From: Aquimarina sp. AU474
GTDB taxonomy: Bacteria > Bacteroidota > Bacteroidia > Flavobacteriales > Flavobacteriaceae
Assembly: GCF_900312815.1 (NCBI RefSeq)
Contig: NZ_OMPE01000008.1
Location: 1 to 64,000, forward strand
DNA length: 64,000 bases
Direction: 5' to 3'
The position numbers and the translations under genes were made by a program. The notes under the pieces are model-generated. The model did not search any database. It was not told the DNA's origin and saw only the letters and a program-made list of their open reading frames with translations. Of the stretch, positions 16,408 through 25,849 are shown piece after piece. Every line of letters starts with the position of its first letter. Within the stretch, counting starts at the first letter, position 1.

Positions 16408-17358
16408 TTAGCCTTGTAAATACTGGATTATTTGGTACACTAATCTGGCTGCTAATCGAGCAGTGGCATTATCCTTATCATATATAGGGTTAAGCTCTAC
16501 AATATCACAGCTTATAAGTTTATTCGAGTTACAAATTTGCTCAATAGTATCTAGTGCAATATCTATTGCAAACCCCATAGGCGAAGGAGCACTTACTCCT
16601 GGTGCATATACCGAAGAAAAACCGTCTATATCGATAGTGAGGTATATCATATCTACAGATGCCATAAAATCACCAACCAACTGTTGTACGTTACTTTTAT
16701 TTGCGATGGTATATTTGTCATTTTCGAGGTATTGCACCCCAAAATTAGCTGCGGTTTTATATAATTCTCTATTGTTTGAAGCTTTCTGAATCCCCAAACA
16801 TAAATAGTTAAAGGTGTCATTTTCTTGAGCAATTTGATAAAAAGGCGTTCCTGATGTTCCTTGATCGATAACTTGCCTAAGATCAAAATGGGCATCTAGA
16901 TTGATGATACCGATAGTTTGATTAGGATATTGCTTTTTAATCCCCCGATAATGGGCATATGCCAAATCATGCCCTCCACCTAAAACAATTGGGAACACTT
17001 TGTTACTCAATAATTTTTGAACACTTAGAGATGTTGATTCTTGTGTTTGTTCTAGATTTTTATCTGGACATGTAACCGAACCGGCATCGACAATTTGAGT
17101 ATCCTCTTTAAAATGATTTGATAGAGAGGCCAACATTTTTCTTATGCTATCAGGTCCAGAAACGGCGCCGACTCTTCCTTGGTTTCGCACTACACCTTCA
17201 TCACATGCATACCCCAATAAGCCAAAAATTTTGCTACTATCGTGATCAAATACATGAGATTCTAGATTGATACATCTAATTTTTTCATGCATGTATAATT
17301 GATCGTGAGATGCGCGACCAGTCCATATACTTTGATTTGTTTTTTTATAGTACTTCAT
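16408..17358 (-). CDS. hutG: formimidoylglutamase (arginase family), histidine utilisation
   Basis: This is the last step of the hut pathway: hydrolysis of N-formimidoyl-glutamate to glutamate and formamide. The manganese-binding motifs of the ureohydrolase fold are all present: GGGHDLAYAH, NLDAHFDLR and TIDIDGFSSVYAPG. The frame is open ten codons further upstream, inside hutU, but the ATG at 17358 (MKYYKKTNQS) lies 4 bp after the hutU stop and is the better start, giving 316 residues. It is the last gene of the operon. Another ureohydrolase role is possible by fold alone, but the context decides. Confidence 0.9.
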   Translation of the reverse strand: MKYYKKTNQSIWTGRASHDQLYMHEKIRCINLESHVFDHDSSKIFGLLGYACDEGVVRNQGRVGAVSGPDSIRKMLASLSNHFKEDTQIVDAGSVTCPDKNLEQTQESTSLSVQKLLSNKVFPIVLGGGHDLAYAHYRGIKKQYPNQTIGIINLDAHFDLRQVIDQGTSGTPFYQIAQENDTFNYLCLGIQKASNNRELYKTAANFGVQYLENDKYTIANKSNVQQLVGDFMASVDMIYLTIDIDGFSSVYAPGVSAPSPMGFAIDIALDTIEQICNSNKLISCDIVELNPIYDKDNATARLAARLVYQIIQYLQG

Positions 17359-17362
17359 AGTA

Positions 17363-19375
17363 TTATAAGATTGTATCCAAAAAGTCACCTTCGACTATAT
17401 TTGGTAAGGTAACTTTTAGATTTGGAGTGCGTTCCATTTCGCGCTTTATAGCAAATATAGCCTCTTTATTACGTGCCCAGCTTCTTCTAGAGATTCCATT
17501 ATTTACATCATAAAACAACATGCTTTCTAATTTACGTGATGCCTCTTGTGATCCATCTAATAGTAAACCAAATCCACCGTTGATCACTTCTCCCCATCCA
17601 ACACCACCACCATTGTGGATAGATACCCAGGTAGCGCCTCTAAAACTATCCCCAATCACATTATGGATCGCCATATCTGCAGTAAATTTGCTACCATCAT
17701 AAATGTTACTTGTTTCTCGATAAGGAGAATCGGTACCACTCACATCGTGGTGATCTCTTCCTAATACCACGGGGGCGGTAATATGTCCTTCTTGTATGGC
17801 TTTATTAAAAGCTTCGGCTATTTTGATTCTTCCTTCGGCATCGGCATACAAAATCCTGGCTTGCGAGCCTACAACAAGATTATTTTGCTTTGCTTCTTTT
17901 ATCCAAGAAATATTGTCTTGCATTTGCTGTTGGATCTCTGCTGGAGCCTTTTTCTTTATAGACTCCATAACTTCTAAGGCAATTTGATCTGTTTTTTCTA
18001 GATCTTCTGGCGTGTTTGAGCTGCATACCCATCGAAAAGGCCCAAAACCATAATCAAAACACATAGGGCCCAAAATATCCTGAACATAAGATGGATATTT
18101 AAAATCAATGCCATTTTTTGCCATTACATCTGCTCCCGCACGAGATGCTTCTAATAAAAATGCGTTTCCGTAATCAAAGAAATACGTACCTCTTTGTGTA
18201 TGTTTATTAATTGCTGCGGCATGCCTACGAAGTGATTCTTGTACTTTAACTTTAAAATCGTCGGGATGCTCGCTAATCATCGTATTGGATTCTTCATAGC
18301 TTAATCCAGCTGGATAATACCCTCCAGACCATGGATTATGCAGTGATGTCTGATCAGAACCTAAATCTATATAGATATGCTCATCATAAAATCGCTCCCA
18401 TATATCAACTACATTACCTTGATAGGCAATAGAAACCACTTCTTTTTGCGCAACAGCTTTTTTTACTCTACTAACGAGGTCGTCTATATTATTAAGGATT
18501 TCGTTTACCCAACCTTGCTCATGTCTTTTATAGGCAGCATGGGGATTTACCTCTGCGCAAATGGTAATACAACCAGCAATATTACCTGCTTTGGGTTGTG
18601 CGCCACTCATACCTCCTAAACCGGCGGTTAAAAAGATCTTACCTGCTGGGGATTCATTATTTTTTAGTGTTTTTCTGAACGCATTCATGACAGTGATAGT
18701 CGTACCATGCACGATACCCTGCGGGCCAATATACATATAACTCCCGGCTGTCATTTGCCCGTACTGTGTTACGCCCAATGCATTGTATTTTTCCCAATCA
18801 TCTGGTGTAGAATGATTAGGAATCATCATCCCATTAGTAACGATAACTCGAGGAGCATCTTTTGACGAAGGGAATAGGCCCATAGGGTGCCCAGAATACA
18901 TATGTAGCGTTTGTTCTTCGGTCATTGTGGCCAGGTACTGCATAGTAAGCAGGTACTGCGCCCAATTTTGAAATACTGCACCATTACCGCCATAAGTAAT
19001 TAACTCATATGGGTGTTGGGCTACGGCAGGATCAAGATTATTTTGGATCATAAGCATAATACCTGCGGCTTGTTTTGTTTGCGCGGGGTACTGATCAATA
19101 GATCGAGTATGCATGTCGTAGTCTGGTATAAAACGATGCATATAGATACGCCCGTATTGGTTTAGCTCTTCTAGAAACTCGCCAGCTAGTTCTTGGTGCC
19201 AATTTTCGGGAAAGTACCGTAACGCATTTTTAAGTGCCAGTTTTTTTTCTTCGATACTTAGGATTTGCTTACGTTTTGGAGCTCTGCTAATCGTATCGTC
19301 TAATTTTCTCTTTGCCGGTAAAACTGCCGGTATACCTTGTGTTATTTGTTCTTTAAATGTCATTGTTGTGGTCAT
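17363..19375 (-). CDS. hutU: urocanate hydratase
   Basis: The enzyme converts urocanate to 4-imidazolone-5-propionate with tightly bound NAD. YGGNGAVFQNW (128-138) and the NAD-binding GLGGMSGAQP (252-261) are typical, and the C-terminal half keeps RDHHDVSG and HNGGGVGWGEV. At 670 residues it is about 115 longer than the Pseudomonas/Bacillus form, with a basic N-terminal extension; long forms are known in Bacteroidetes. Its start overlaps the hutI stop by one base (TAATG), which suggests coupled translation. A second ATG four codons in is also possible. Confidence 0.95.
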   Translation of the reverse strand: MTTTMTFKEQITQGIPAVLPAKRKLDDTISRAPKRKQILSIEEKKLALKNALRYFPENWHQELAGEFLEELNQYGRIYMHRFIPDYDMHTRSIDQYPAQTKQAAGIMLMIQNNLDPAVAQHPYELITYGGNGAVFQNWAQYLLTMQYLATMTEEQTLHMYSGHPMGLFPSSKDAPRVIVTNGMMIPNHSTPDDWEKYNALGVTQYGQMTAGSYMYIGPQGIVHGTTITVMNAFRKTLKNNESPAGKIFLTAGLGGMSGAQPKAGNIAGCITICAEVNPHAAYKRHEQGWVNEILNNIDDLVSRVKKAVAQKEVVSIAYQGNVVDIWERFYDEHIYIDLGSDQTSLHNPWSGGYYPAGLSYEESNTMISEHPDDFKVKVQESLRRHAAAINKHTQRGTYFFDYGNAFLLEASRAGADVMAKNGIDFKYPSYVQDILGPMCFDYGFGPFRWVCSSNTPEDLEKTDQIALEVMESIKKKAPAEIQQQMQDNISWIKEAKQNNLVVGSQARILYADAEGRIKIAEAFNKAIQEGHITAPVVLGRDHHDVSGTDSPYRETSNIYDGSKFTADMAIHNVIGDSFRGATWVSIHNGGGVGWGEVINGGFGLLLDGSQEASRKLESMLFYDVNNGISRRSWARNKEAIFAIKREMERTPNLKVTLPNIVEGDFLDTIL

Positions 19376-20625
19376 TATGATCTAGAATACACGATACTGC
19401 CTTTTTTCCATACCTGAGAAGGAACTAGTTTGCCTTGTTGATAAAAGATTTCATTATAGTGATCTGTTTGAAAAAGATTAAAATCGGCCAATTGGGTTGG
19501 CGCTAATCGTCCTCTATCTTTTAAGTTAAGGGCAGCGGCAGCTCTATAGGTAATTCCTGCTAGAATCTCGGCATTGCTTAGTTTTTCAAAAGTACCAAGA
19601 ATCGATGCCTGGGTTAGTAAATCTCCCATGGGTGCAGATCCGGGATTCCAATCACTGGCAATGGCCAATGCTCCTCCTGCATCTAGTATTTTTCTGGCTG
19701 GAGTAAAATCACATCCCAATCCAAGAGATGCGCCTGGTAAAGCCACTGCAATAACATCGCTTTTTGCTAGGATGTTAATCTCATGATCGGTACTGGCTTC
19801 GAGATGATCGGCACTAATAGCATTCATTTGTACCGCTACCTCGCTTCCGCCGGTACTAAATTGATCAGCATGTACTGTAATATCAAACCCCATTGCTTTT
19901 GCTTTTTCAAAATAAGGATAAATATCTGAAGGCTGAAAAGCGCTTTGTTCTATAAAAGCATCAATCCTATTAGTTAAATTCTCTTCCTGAAGTATAGGGA
20001 ATAAGGTATTACTGATATGGTCTAGATAGGTTTTTTGATCACCTTCAAAATCTCGGGGTAACATATGTCCAGCCAAACAGGTAGCTATCAAATCTGCCTC
20101 GGTTAAAGCATTTGCATCTTGTATAGCGCGCAACATTTTTAATTCTTCATCTACCGATAAGCCGTATCCGCTTTTTACCTCTATAGTAGTAATTCCGTTT
20201 TTTAAAAGTGCATTGGCTCTTTTATGTACGTTATGACAGAGTTCTTCTTTTTCGGCTTTTCTTGTTTGCATCACTGTATCCCAGATACCTCCACCAGCAT
20301 TCGCTATCTCTAGATATGATTTACCGGCATTACGCATCGCATAATCTCTTGCTCTAGTCCCCGAAAAACAGATGTGTGTATGTGCATCAATAAATCCAGG
20401 TACAGCTATGTGATCACCAAGTAATTCTATAATTTCTGCATGTAGCGAAATAGCCTTTTCTTTTAGATCAAGATAATCACCAATAGCAAAAATGTTTTCA
20501 TCCTCGATAAGGATGCCTGCATTGTTGATTATAGGTAGTTCTTCATCTTTTAAAGCACCGGATATACCAGAGTTTTCCATGCTTATTAATTGAGTAATTG
20601 GCCCAATAAGTTTATACTTCTTCAT
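19375..20625 (-). CDS. hutI: imidazolonepropionase
   Basis: This 416-residue amidohydrolase opens the imidazolone ring to give N-formimidoyl-glutamate. Visible metal and substrate motifs are PGFIDAHTHICFSGTRA, EVKSGYGLS, HADQFS, SADHLE and ASDWNPGSAP. The length is normal for the family. It lies 31 bp after hutH and overlaps hutU by one base, so the four genes form one transcript in the order hutH-hutI-hutU-hutG. Confidence 0.95.
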   Translation of the reverse strand: MKKYKLIGPITQLISMENSGISGALKDEELPIINNAGILIEDENIFAIGDYLDLKEKAISLHAEIIELLGDHIAVPGFIDAHTHICFSGTRARDYAMRNAGKSYLEIANAGGGIWDTVMQTRKAEKEELCHNVHKRANALLKNGITTIEVKSGYGLSVDEELKMLRAIQDANALTEADLIATCLAGHMLPRDFEGDQKTYLDHISNTLFPILQEENLTNRIDAFIEQSAFQPSDIYPYFEKAKAMGFDITVHADQFSTGGSEVAVQMNAISADHLEASTDHEINILAKSDVIAVALPGASLGLGCDFTPARKILDAGGALAIASDWNPGSAPMGDLLTQASILGTFEKLSNAEILAGITYRAAAALNLKDRGRLAPTQLADFNLFQTDHYNEIFYQQGKLVPSQVWKKGSIVYSRS

Positions 20626-20656
20626 AATACCTTACTTTTCTTATTGTTTGACTAGA

Positions 20657-22237
20657 TTAATATACTTCAAATTCGTCAGAAAATTGAGTTTTTAACGATA
20701 CGCCCTTCTTTTCAGAAACATCATGAGCAATGGTCATGATCGTTTTTTCCTTGATCATTTTAATCCCTTTTTCAATGTCATCTGCAAATACCCGATCTTT
20801 ATCAGCAAAAGATACATGGTTACGGATTTCTTTATGAATTTCATCGAGAATAACACCCGATTTCAAAGGTTTTCTAAATTCAAAAGCTTGAGCAGCAGTA
20901 AGAAGTTCTATCGCAAGTATTTTTTCAATATTATTGATCACCCTTAGTGCTTTTCTTCCGCCAATGGATCCCATGCTTACATGATCTTCTTGACCCAATG
21001 AAGTAGGGATACTATCGGCACTAGACGGAAAGCATAATCCCTTGTTCTCACTAGCCAATGCAGCTGTAGTATATTGCAATATCATATATCCCGAGTTGAT
21101 TCCTGTATCTTCCATCAATAATTTTGGAACACCAGGAGAGTTTCCTTCTAGAGCTAGGTATATTCTTCGATCAGAAATATTACCCAATTCTGATGCAGCA
21201 AGACAGGCGTAATCAATAGCCATTGCCAGAGGTTGACCATGAAAACTACCCCCGCTTATTGTAAGATCTTCACTAATTACAATAGGATTATCAGTTACCG
21301 AGTTTAGCTCCGTTTCTAATAATTCTTTTAAATGCAACCAGGCATTTCTTGATGCGCCATGTACCTGAGGAATACAACGTAAAGAATATGGATCCTGTAC
21401 ACGATCACAAAAGGTGTGATCCTCCATGATTTCAGAACCTTTTAGTAGTGATTTTACTTTTGAAGCCACATGAATATTTCCTTTAAATGGACGAAGTTGA
21501 TGCAGTTCGTTATAAAAAGGCTTTATAGATCCTTGTAACCCTTCGATCATCATAGCACCAATAATATCTGCTTGCGAAAGACAACTGTGTAGTTTTGATA
21601 CTACTTGTACAGCATGTGCAGCGATAAATTGAGTACCGTTTATGAGAGCCAGTCCTTCTTTTGGGCCTAAATCAATAGGGGATAGCCCTGTTGTTTTAAA
21701 TAATTCTTCGGTAGTGATTGTTTTACCATCATAGATTACTTTACCTAATCCTATTAGTGGTAAAAATAAATGCGATAAAGGGGCTAGATCCCCAGACGCC
21801 CCTACAGAACCTTGACTTGGTACTACTGGGATTGCATCATTATCGATATGCCATAAAATTCTATCCAATGTTTCTTGCGCTATACCAGAATATCCTTTGG
21901 ATAATGATTGCGTTTTTAGGATAAGCATCAACTTTGCTATTTCCTTATCTATTGGGTCACCAACCCCAACACTGTGACTTTGTAAAATGTTTCTTTGAAG
22001 AATATTAGTCTCTTCTTTGGATATTTTGGTAGTACATAAAGGACCAAAACCGGTATTGATTCCATAAACGGGATCGCCTTTTTCGACGATATTATGAACA
22101 ATATCACGATTTTTCTGAATCTTGATTCTAGAAGCTTCAGAAATGATTGCCTTTTTTTTACCTCGAGCTATTTCTAAGGCTATACCAGCAGTGAGATAGC
22201 CTTCTCCGTATAAAAAATGTTCTGATGTATTCGACAT
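20657..22237 (-). CDS. hutH: histidine ammonia-lyase
   Basis: This is the first enzyme of histidine breakdown, removing ammonia to make urocanate. GSVGASGDLAPLSH contains Ala147-Ser148-Gly149, which cyclise to the MIO electrophile. YGINTGFG (58-65) supplies the active-site tyrosine. At 526 residues it is close to the family length. Its promoter must lie in the short divergent gap shared with the LysR gene, so control by that regulator is likely. Confidence 0.95.
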   Translation of the reverse strand: MSNTSEHFLYGEGYLTAGIALEIARGKKKAIISEASRIKIQKNRDIVHNIVEKGDPVYGINTGFGPLCTTKISKEETNILQRNILQSHSVGVGDPIDKEIAKLMLILKTQSLSKGYSGIAQETLDRILWHIDNDAIPVVPSQGSVGASGDLAPLSHLFLPLIGLGKVIYDGKTITTEELFKTTGLSPIDLGPKEGLALINGTQFIAAHAVQVVSKLHSCLSQADIIGAMMIEGLQGSIKPFYNELHQLRPFKGNIHVASKVKSLLKGSEIMEDHTFCDRVQDPYSLRCIPQVHGASRNAWLHLKELLETELNSVTDNPIVISEDLTISGGSFHGQPLAMAIDYACLAASELGNISDRRIYLALEGNSPGVPKLLMEDTGINSGYMILQYTTAALASENKGLCFPSSADSIPTSLGQEDHVSMGSIGGRKALRVINNIEKILAIELLTAAQAFEFRKPLKSGVILDEIHKEIRNHVSFADKDRVFADDIEKGIKMIKEKTIMTIAHDVSEKKGVSLKTQFSDEFEVY

Positions 22238-22281
22238 TGTAATGCTTATGATTTGTTGATACTAAATTAATGGTTATATTT

Positions 22282-22313
22282 AATAATTGGAAATACCAAT
22301 TTTGTCAATTATT
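22282..22313. promoter_or_regulatory. LysR-type operator candidate between hutH and its regulator
   Basis: ATTGGAAATACCAAT (22286-22300) is a perfect 5-bp dyad with a 5-base spacer that fits the LysR box T-N11-A. An outer inverted repeat, AATAATTG at 22282-22289 and CAATTATT at 22306-22313, brackets it. It sits between the hutH start (22237) and the regulator start (22321), the usual place for LysR autoregulation and divergent control. Confidence 0.6.
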
Positions 22314-22320
22314 AATAACT

Positions 22321-23205
22321 ATGGGTTATCAATTAGAATTACGTCATTTTACTTATTTTTTGGCTGTAGCCGAAGAATTACATTTTAGAAAGGCAGCAGA
22401 CAAGCTGTTTATTTCGCAACCAGGATTGAGCAGACAGATCAAACAAATGGAAGAGATTATCGGTGCTCGTTTGTTTTTGAGAAATAAAAGAAATGTACAT
22501 CTTACTGAAGCGGGTGTTTATCTAAAAAAAGAATTAGAGTATGTTTTTAATCATATTGATTTTACGATAAAACAAACTCGTTTAATTGATGATGGAAGTA
22601 ATGGAGAAATACGGATTGGTTTTTTGGGATCTGCCATGCAAAGAGTAATTCCTGATGTATTGGTAAAAGTAAACCAAGAATATCCTAATATACAGTTTAG
22701 TCTAGAAGAAATGTCTAATTACTTACAGGTCGAAGCCATAGAAAAAGACCAATTGGATTTGGGTTTTGTAAGATTGGCAAGAGTACCAGATGGATTGGCT
22801 ATAAAAACAGTGCATAATGATACGTTCTCTTTGGTATTACCGAAGGATCATCATCTAAATTCGAGTAATTTCAAGAATATAAAACAAGTTTCTGAAGAAA
22901 GTTTTATTCTATTTTCTTCAGATTATAGTTCATTGTATTATGACAAAATCATGAGTATTTGTGAGGATAAAGGCTTTACACCTAAGGTTTCTCATAAATC
23001 TGTACATGCCCAAACGATTTTTAAACTTGTAGAAAGTGGTCTTGGTGTTGCTATCATACCCACCTCTTTACAACATGGGTTCGATTTAGGGGTTAAATTC
23101 CTTGAGATTCCTAAAATTAAGCAGAAAGCAAAGCTTTCGGTTATTTATAAAAAAGATAACCGAAACCCTGCTTTACAAAGGATTAGAAGCATAATAGGAG
23201 TGTAG
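22321..23205 (+). CDS. LysR family regulator, probable hut operon regulator
   Basis: The N-terminal winged helix-turn-helix is clear (LRHFTYFLAVAEELHF, AADKLFISQPGLSRQI), followed by a linker helix and a periplasmic-binding-protein-like effector domain to residue 294. The open frame extends 17 codons upstream, through the operator region, but the ATG at 22321 (MGYQLELRHF) is the normal LysR start. It is divergent from hutH. An inducer such as urocanate would fit the pathway; this is inference, since hut operons elsewhere often use HutC or HutP. Confidence 0.88.
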   Translation: MGYQLELRHFTYFLAVAEELHFRKAADKLFISQPGLSRQIKQMEEIIGARLFLRNKRNVHLTEAGVYLKKELEYVFNHIDFTIKQTRLIDDGSNGEIRIGFLGSAMQRVIPDVLVKVNQEYPNIQFSLEEMSNYLQVEAIEKDQLDLGFVRLARVPDGLAIKTVHNDTFSLVLPKDHHLNSSNFKNIKQVSEESFILFSSDYSSLYYDKIMSICEDKGFTPKVSHKSVHAQTIFKLVESGLGVAIIPTSLQHGFDLGVKFLEIPKIKQKAKLSVIYKKDNRNPALQRIRSIIGV

Positions 23206-23352
23206 TTGATTTATACAAGTATGATTATTTTTTTTATTTCTGGATACGGTTGTTTACTTTTGGCTTAATGAAATTATGTATGGGTTCCTTATACCTATAT
23301 CAGATTAAGGACGTTTATTGTACATAATAGCATGCCTCCAAATTTATAAACT

Positions 23353-23982
23353 ATGATTAAAAAAATGTTTTTTATCGCTCTTGCTATGGGGTTTTTATCG
23401 CATAAAATGAGTGCTCAGGTAGAATCTTTTGAAATAGGAGTCAAGGTAGGGTTAAATCTAGCAGATGTAGTTGGCGACGAAACAGATGATCTAGATATGC
23501 GTACTAGTGTACATCTAGGTCTTGTGGCCGAAATCCCTATTATTGAAGTACTAAGTATCCAACCTGAATTATTTTATTCTTTTCAAGGATATAAAGCAGA
23601 AAGTTTAGAACCAAATTTTGAAGATGAAACATTAAAATTGGATTATATTTATTTGGCCACTATGGTTAAATATTATCCATTTTATGTAGTACCAGGATTT
23701 AGTATTGAAGTTGGGCCGCAAGTAGGGTACTTAACTTCGGCTGTATTAGAACGTAAAAACACCGCAAACGGAGGAACAGAGATATCTGATCTTGATTTTC
23801 AGGAGTTTATTTCAGATATTGATATAGGTGCCAATATAGGTTTAGGTTATCAATTTGAGATAGGAACCTTTTTTCAGGCGCGATATAATTTCGGGATCTC
23901 TGATATTGTTGATATAGATAGCGAAGATGCGTTTTCTAGACAAAATGCGGTGATTCAATTTTCGGCAGGATATAAATTTTAA
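23353..23982 (+). CDS. outer-membrane beta-barrel (porin-like) protein
   Basis: The 209-residue protein has a signal peptide (MFFIALAMGFLSHKMSAQ) and alternating hydrophobic/polar strands, with KVGLNLADVVGD near the start and a terminal strand ending in FSAGYKF, as in the PorT/OMP_b-brl families. It is expected in the outer membrane. Function is unknown; small barrels of this type are common in Bacteroidetes. A strong terminator follows. Confidence 0.8.
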   Translation: MIKKMFFIALAMGFLSHKMSAQVESFEIGVKVGLNLADVVGDETDDLDMRTSVHLGLVAEIPIIEVLSIQPELFYSFQGYKAESLEPNFEDETLKLDYIYLATMVKYYPFYVVPGFSIEVGPQVGYLTSAVLERKNTANGGTEISDLDFQEFISDIDIGANIGLGYQFEIGTFFQARYNFGISDIVDIDSEDAFSRQNAVIQFSAGYKF

Positions 23983-24012
23983 GCAATAAAAGAGTACTTC
24001 GTTATACTCTTA

Positions 24013-24056
24013 AAAAAAACAGCGGTATGAATTAAAGTTCATACCGCTGTTTTTTT
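24013..24056. terminator. bidirectional rho-independent terminator
   Basis: A long perfect stem, AACAGCGGTATGAA with TTCATACCGCTGTT, is flanked by A and T runs on both sides and has a 6-base loop. It lies between the end of the barrel gene (+) and the end of the SnoaL-like gene (-), so it can stop both convergent transcripts. Confidence 0.92.
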
Positions 24057-24079
24057 ATGTGCCAGAATGATATGTATTA

Positions 24080-24445
24080 TTAAGCGGGCATGGTATAGAA
24101 AAATTGTTCTTCAGTAATTTTACCATCGTTTACTTGGTACACACAAAGTTCTTCTATTTGCATTCTGCCTTGTCCTTTAAAAGTGCAATCCATTTTCATG
24201 GTGCAACTAAAATGATTTTCGGCTACTTGAGGTTCAGAAATTTCACCACCATGAAATTCTTCTACGGTAGCATACCACTCTTCGCTTTTTTTGGTAACAG
24301 CCTCTTTTCCAGAAGTTACAGAGTTAGGAGCTCCAGACATTTCTTTACTTACAATATTGGTGTCATACAATTCGTTAATCGCTTGCATGTTTTCGCCCAT
24401 ACGGCAAAGTTCTACTAATCGACTTGCAACTTGTTGTGTATTCAT
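24080..24445 (-). CDS. SnoaL-like / NTF2-fold protein
   Basis: This 121-residue protein has an N-terminal helix pair followed by a curved sheet (strands such as HFSCTMKMDCTF, MQIEELCVYQVNDGKITEEQFFY), the layout of SnoaL-like cystatin-type folds. These bind or isomerise small molecules, or serve as dimer scaffolds. No catalytic residue can be assigned. It lies 90 bp beyond the end of the photolyase operon on the same strand. Confidence 0.7.
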   Translation of the reverse strand: MNTQQVASRLVELCRMGENMQAINELYDTNIVSKEMSGAPNSVTSGKEAVTKKSEEWYATVEEFHGGEISEPQVAENHFSCTMKMDCTFKGQGRMQIEELCVYQVNDGKITEEQFFYTMPA

Positions 24446-24535
24446 TGGATTGAGTTTTATTGGTTATAAAATAAGGTGGTATAAATTACAAAAAACTTTA
24501 ATCCCAAAGTTTAAAGAAAATGTTATATTTTAAAG

Positions 24536-25849
24536 TTATCCAACAGCATTTTTATATATACGTAAGCATCGTTCTCGAGCCATTTTATGTTCGACTATAG
24601 GAGTAGGGTAAGTGAGTTCATTTAAATCTTTGACCCATTTATTAATATATTCTAGTTTTTTATCAAATTTTGTGATTTGAGTAGTTGGATTAAATATTCT
24701 AAAATAAGGAGCAGCGTCTACTCCAGATCCTGCCGCCCATTGCCAGTTGCCAACATTTGCTGATAGATCGTAATCCAATAATTTTTGGGCAAAATAGGCT
24801 TCTCCCCATCGCCAATCGATTAATAAATGTTTACACAAAAAGCTAGCAACTACCATTCTTACTCGGTTATGCATATACCCTGTTTGGTTAAGTTGTCTCA
24901 TTCCTGCATCGACCAAAGGATAGCCCGTTTCGCCATTTTTCCATTTCTCAAACTCATCTTCATTATTACGCCACTCGATGCGATCGTATTTTGGTCTAAA
25001 AGATTTTTCTGTAGTATGTGGATAATGCCATAGTATTTGCATAAAAAACTCTCTCCAAATTAGTTCTGACCAAAATACTTCATTCTCCTCGGCTATTGCT
25101 TTTTTTATAATAGACCTGATGCTTACGGTACCAAAACGTAAATGCGGACTTAAATTTGATGTGCCTTTATTTTGTGCAGGAAAGTTTCTTGTCGCTTCAT
25201 AGTTTTGAATCAATGCAGAAGAAGCATCAAAACTGTATATTTTTAATGAAGACTCTAAGAACCCCATTTGAGCAAGTGTTATCGTTGGAAACGCTATTTT
25301 TTTTACCGTATGATTAAGGTGATTCTCTGATTCGAATGTTATTAATGTACTGCGATCAAAAGTTTCTTTCCATTTATTTTTATAAGGTGTGTACACCACA
25401 TATGGATTACCATCGTTTTTTACAATTTCATTTCTTTCAAAGATGACTTGATCTTTAAAAGTTAGAAATTCTATATGCTGTTGTGCCAGCAGTTGATGGA
25501 TTTTTTTATCTCGTTGTATAGCATAAGGTTCATAATCATGATTCGTATATACCTTTTTGATTTTAAACTGTGTCAAAAGGTGTTTGAATATCTCTTGGGG
25601 AGTGCCATAGAATTGTGCAATACCACTGCCATGCTCATTGTTCAACTTCAGATTTAATTTTTGTATCGTTTGATGTATAAAGGTTACCCTTGGATCATCT
25701 TTTGATAAACTATCGAGAATATCCTTATCATAAATAAAAATGGGTAGTACAGCTTGTGATCCCGATAATGCTCTAAAAAGACCAATATTATCCTCTAATC
25801 GTAAATCCCTTCTAAACCAAAAGATAGAAACCTCATTACCCATAATCAA
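24536..25849 (-). CDS. phr: deoxyribodipyrimidine photolyase (cryptochrome/photolyase family)
   Basis: The 437-residue flavoprotein repairs UV pyrimidine dimers with blue light. The N-terminal antenna domain starts at FWFRRDLRLEDN. The FAD-binding C-terminal half has NLSPHLRFGTVS, WSELIWREFFMQIL, MHNRVRMVVASFL, DWRWGEAYFA and NVGNWQWAAGSG. Its start overlaps the end of the SDR gene by 4 bp, so it is the third gene of an SRPBCC-SDR-photolyase operon. A cryptochrome role cannot be ruled out by eye, but the repair-enzyme motifs are intact. Confidence 0.93.
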   Translation of the reverse strand: MIMGNEVSIFWFRRDLRLEDNIGLFRALSGSQAVLPIFIYDKDILDSLSKDDPRVTFIHQTIQKLNLKLNNEHGSGIAQFYGTPQEIFKHLLTQFKIKKVYTNHDYEPYAIQRDKKIHQLLAQQHIEFLTFKDQVIFERNEIVKNDGNPYVVYTPYKNKWKETFDRSTLITFESENHLNHTVKKIAFPTITLAQMGFLESSLKIYSFDASSALIQNYEATRNFPAQNKGTSNLSPHLRFGTVSIRSIIKKAIAEENEVFWSELIWREFFMQILWHYPHTTEKSFRPKYDRIEWRNNEDEFEKWKNGETGYPLVDAGMRQLNQTGYMHNRVRMVVASFLCKHLLIDWRWGEAYFAQKLLDYDLSANVGNWQWAAGSGVDAAPYFRIFNPTTQITKFDKKLEYINKWVKDLNELTYPTPIVEHKMARERCLRIYKNAVG

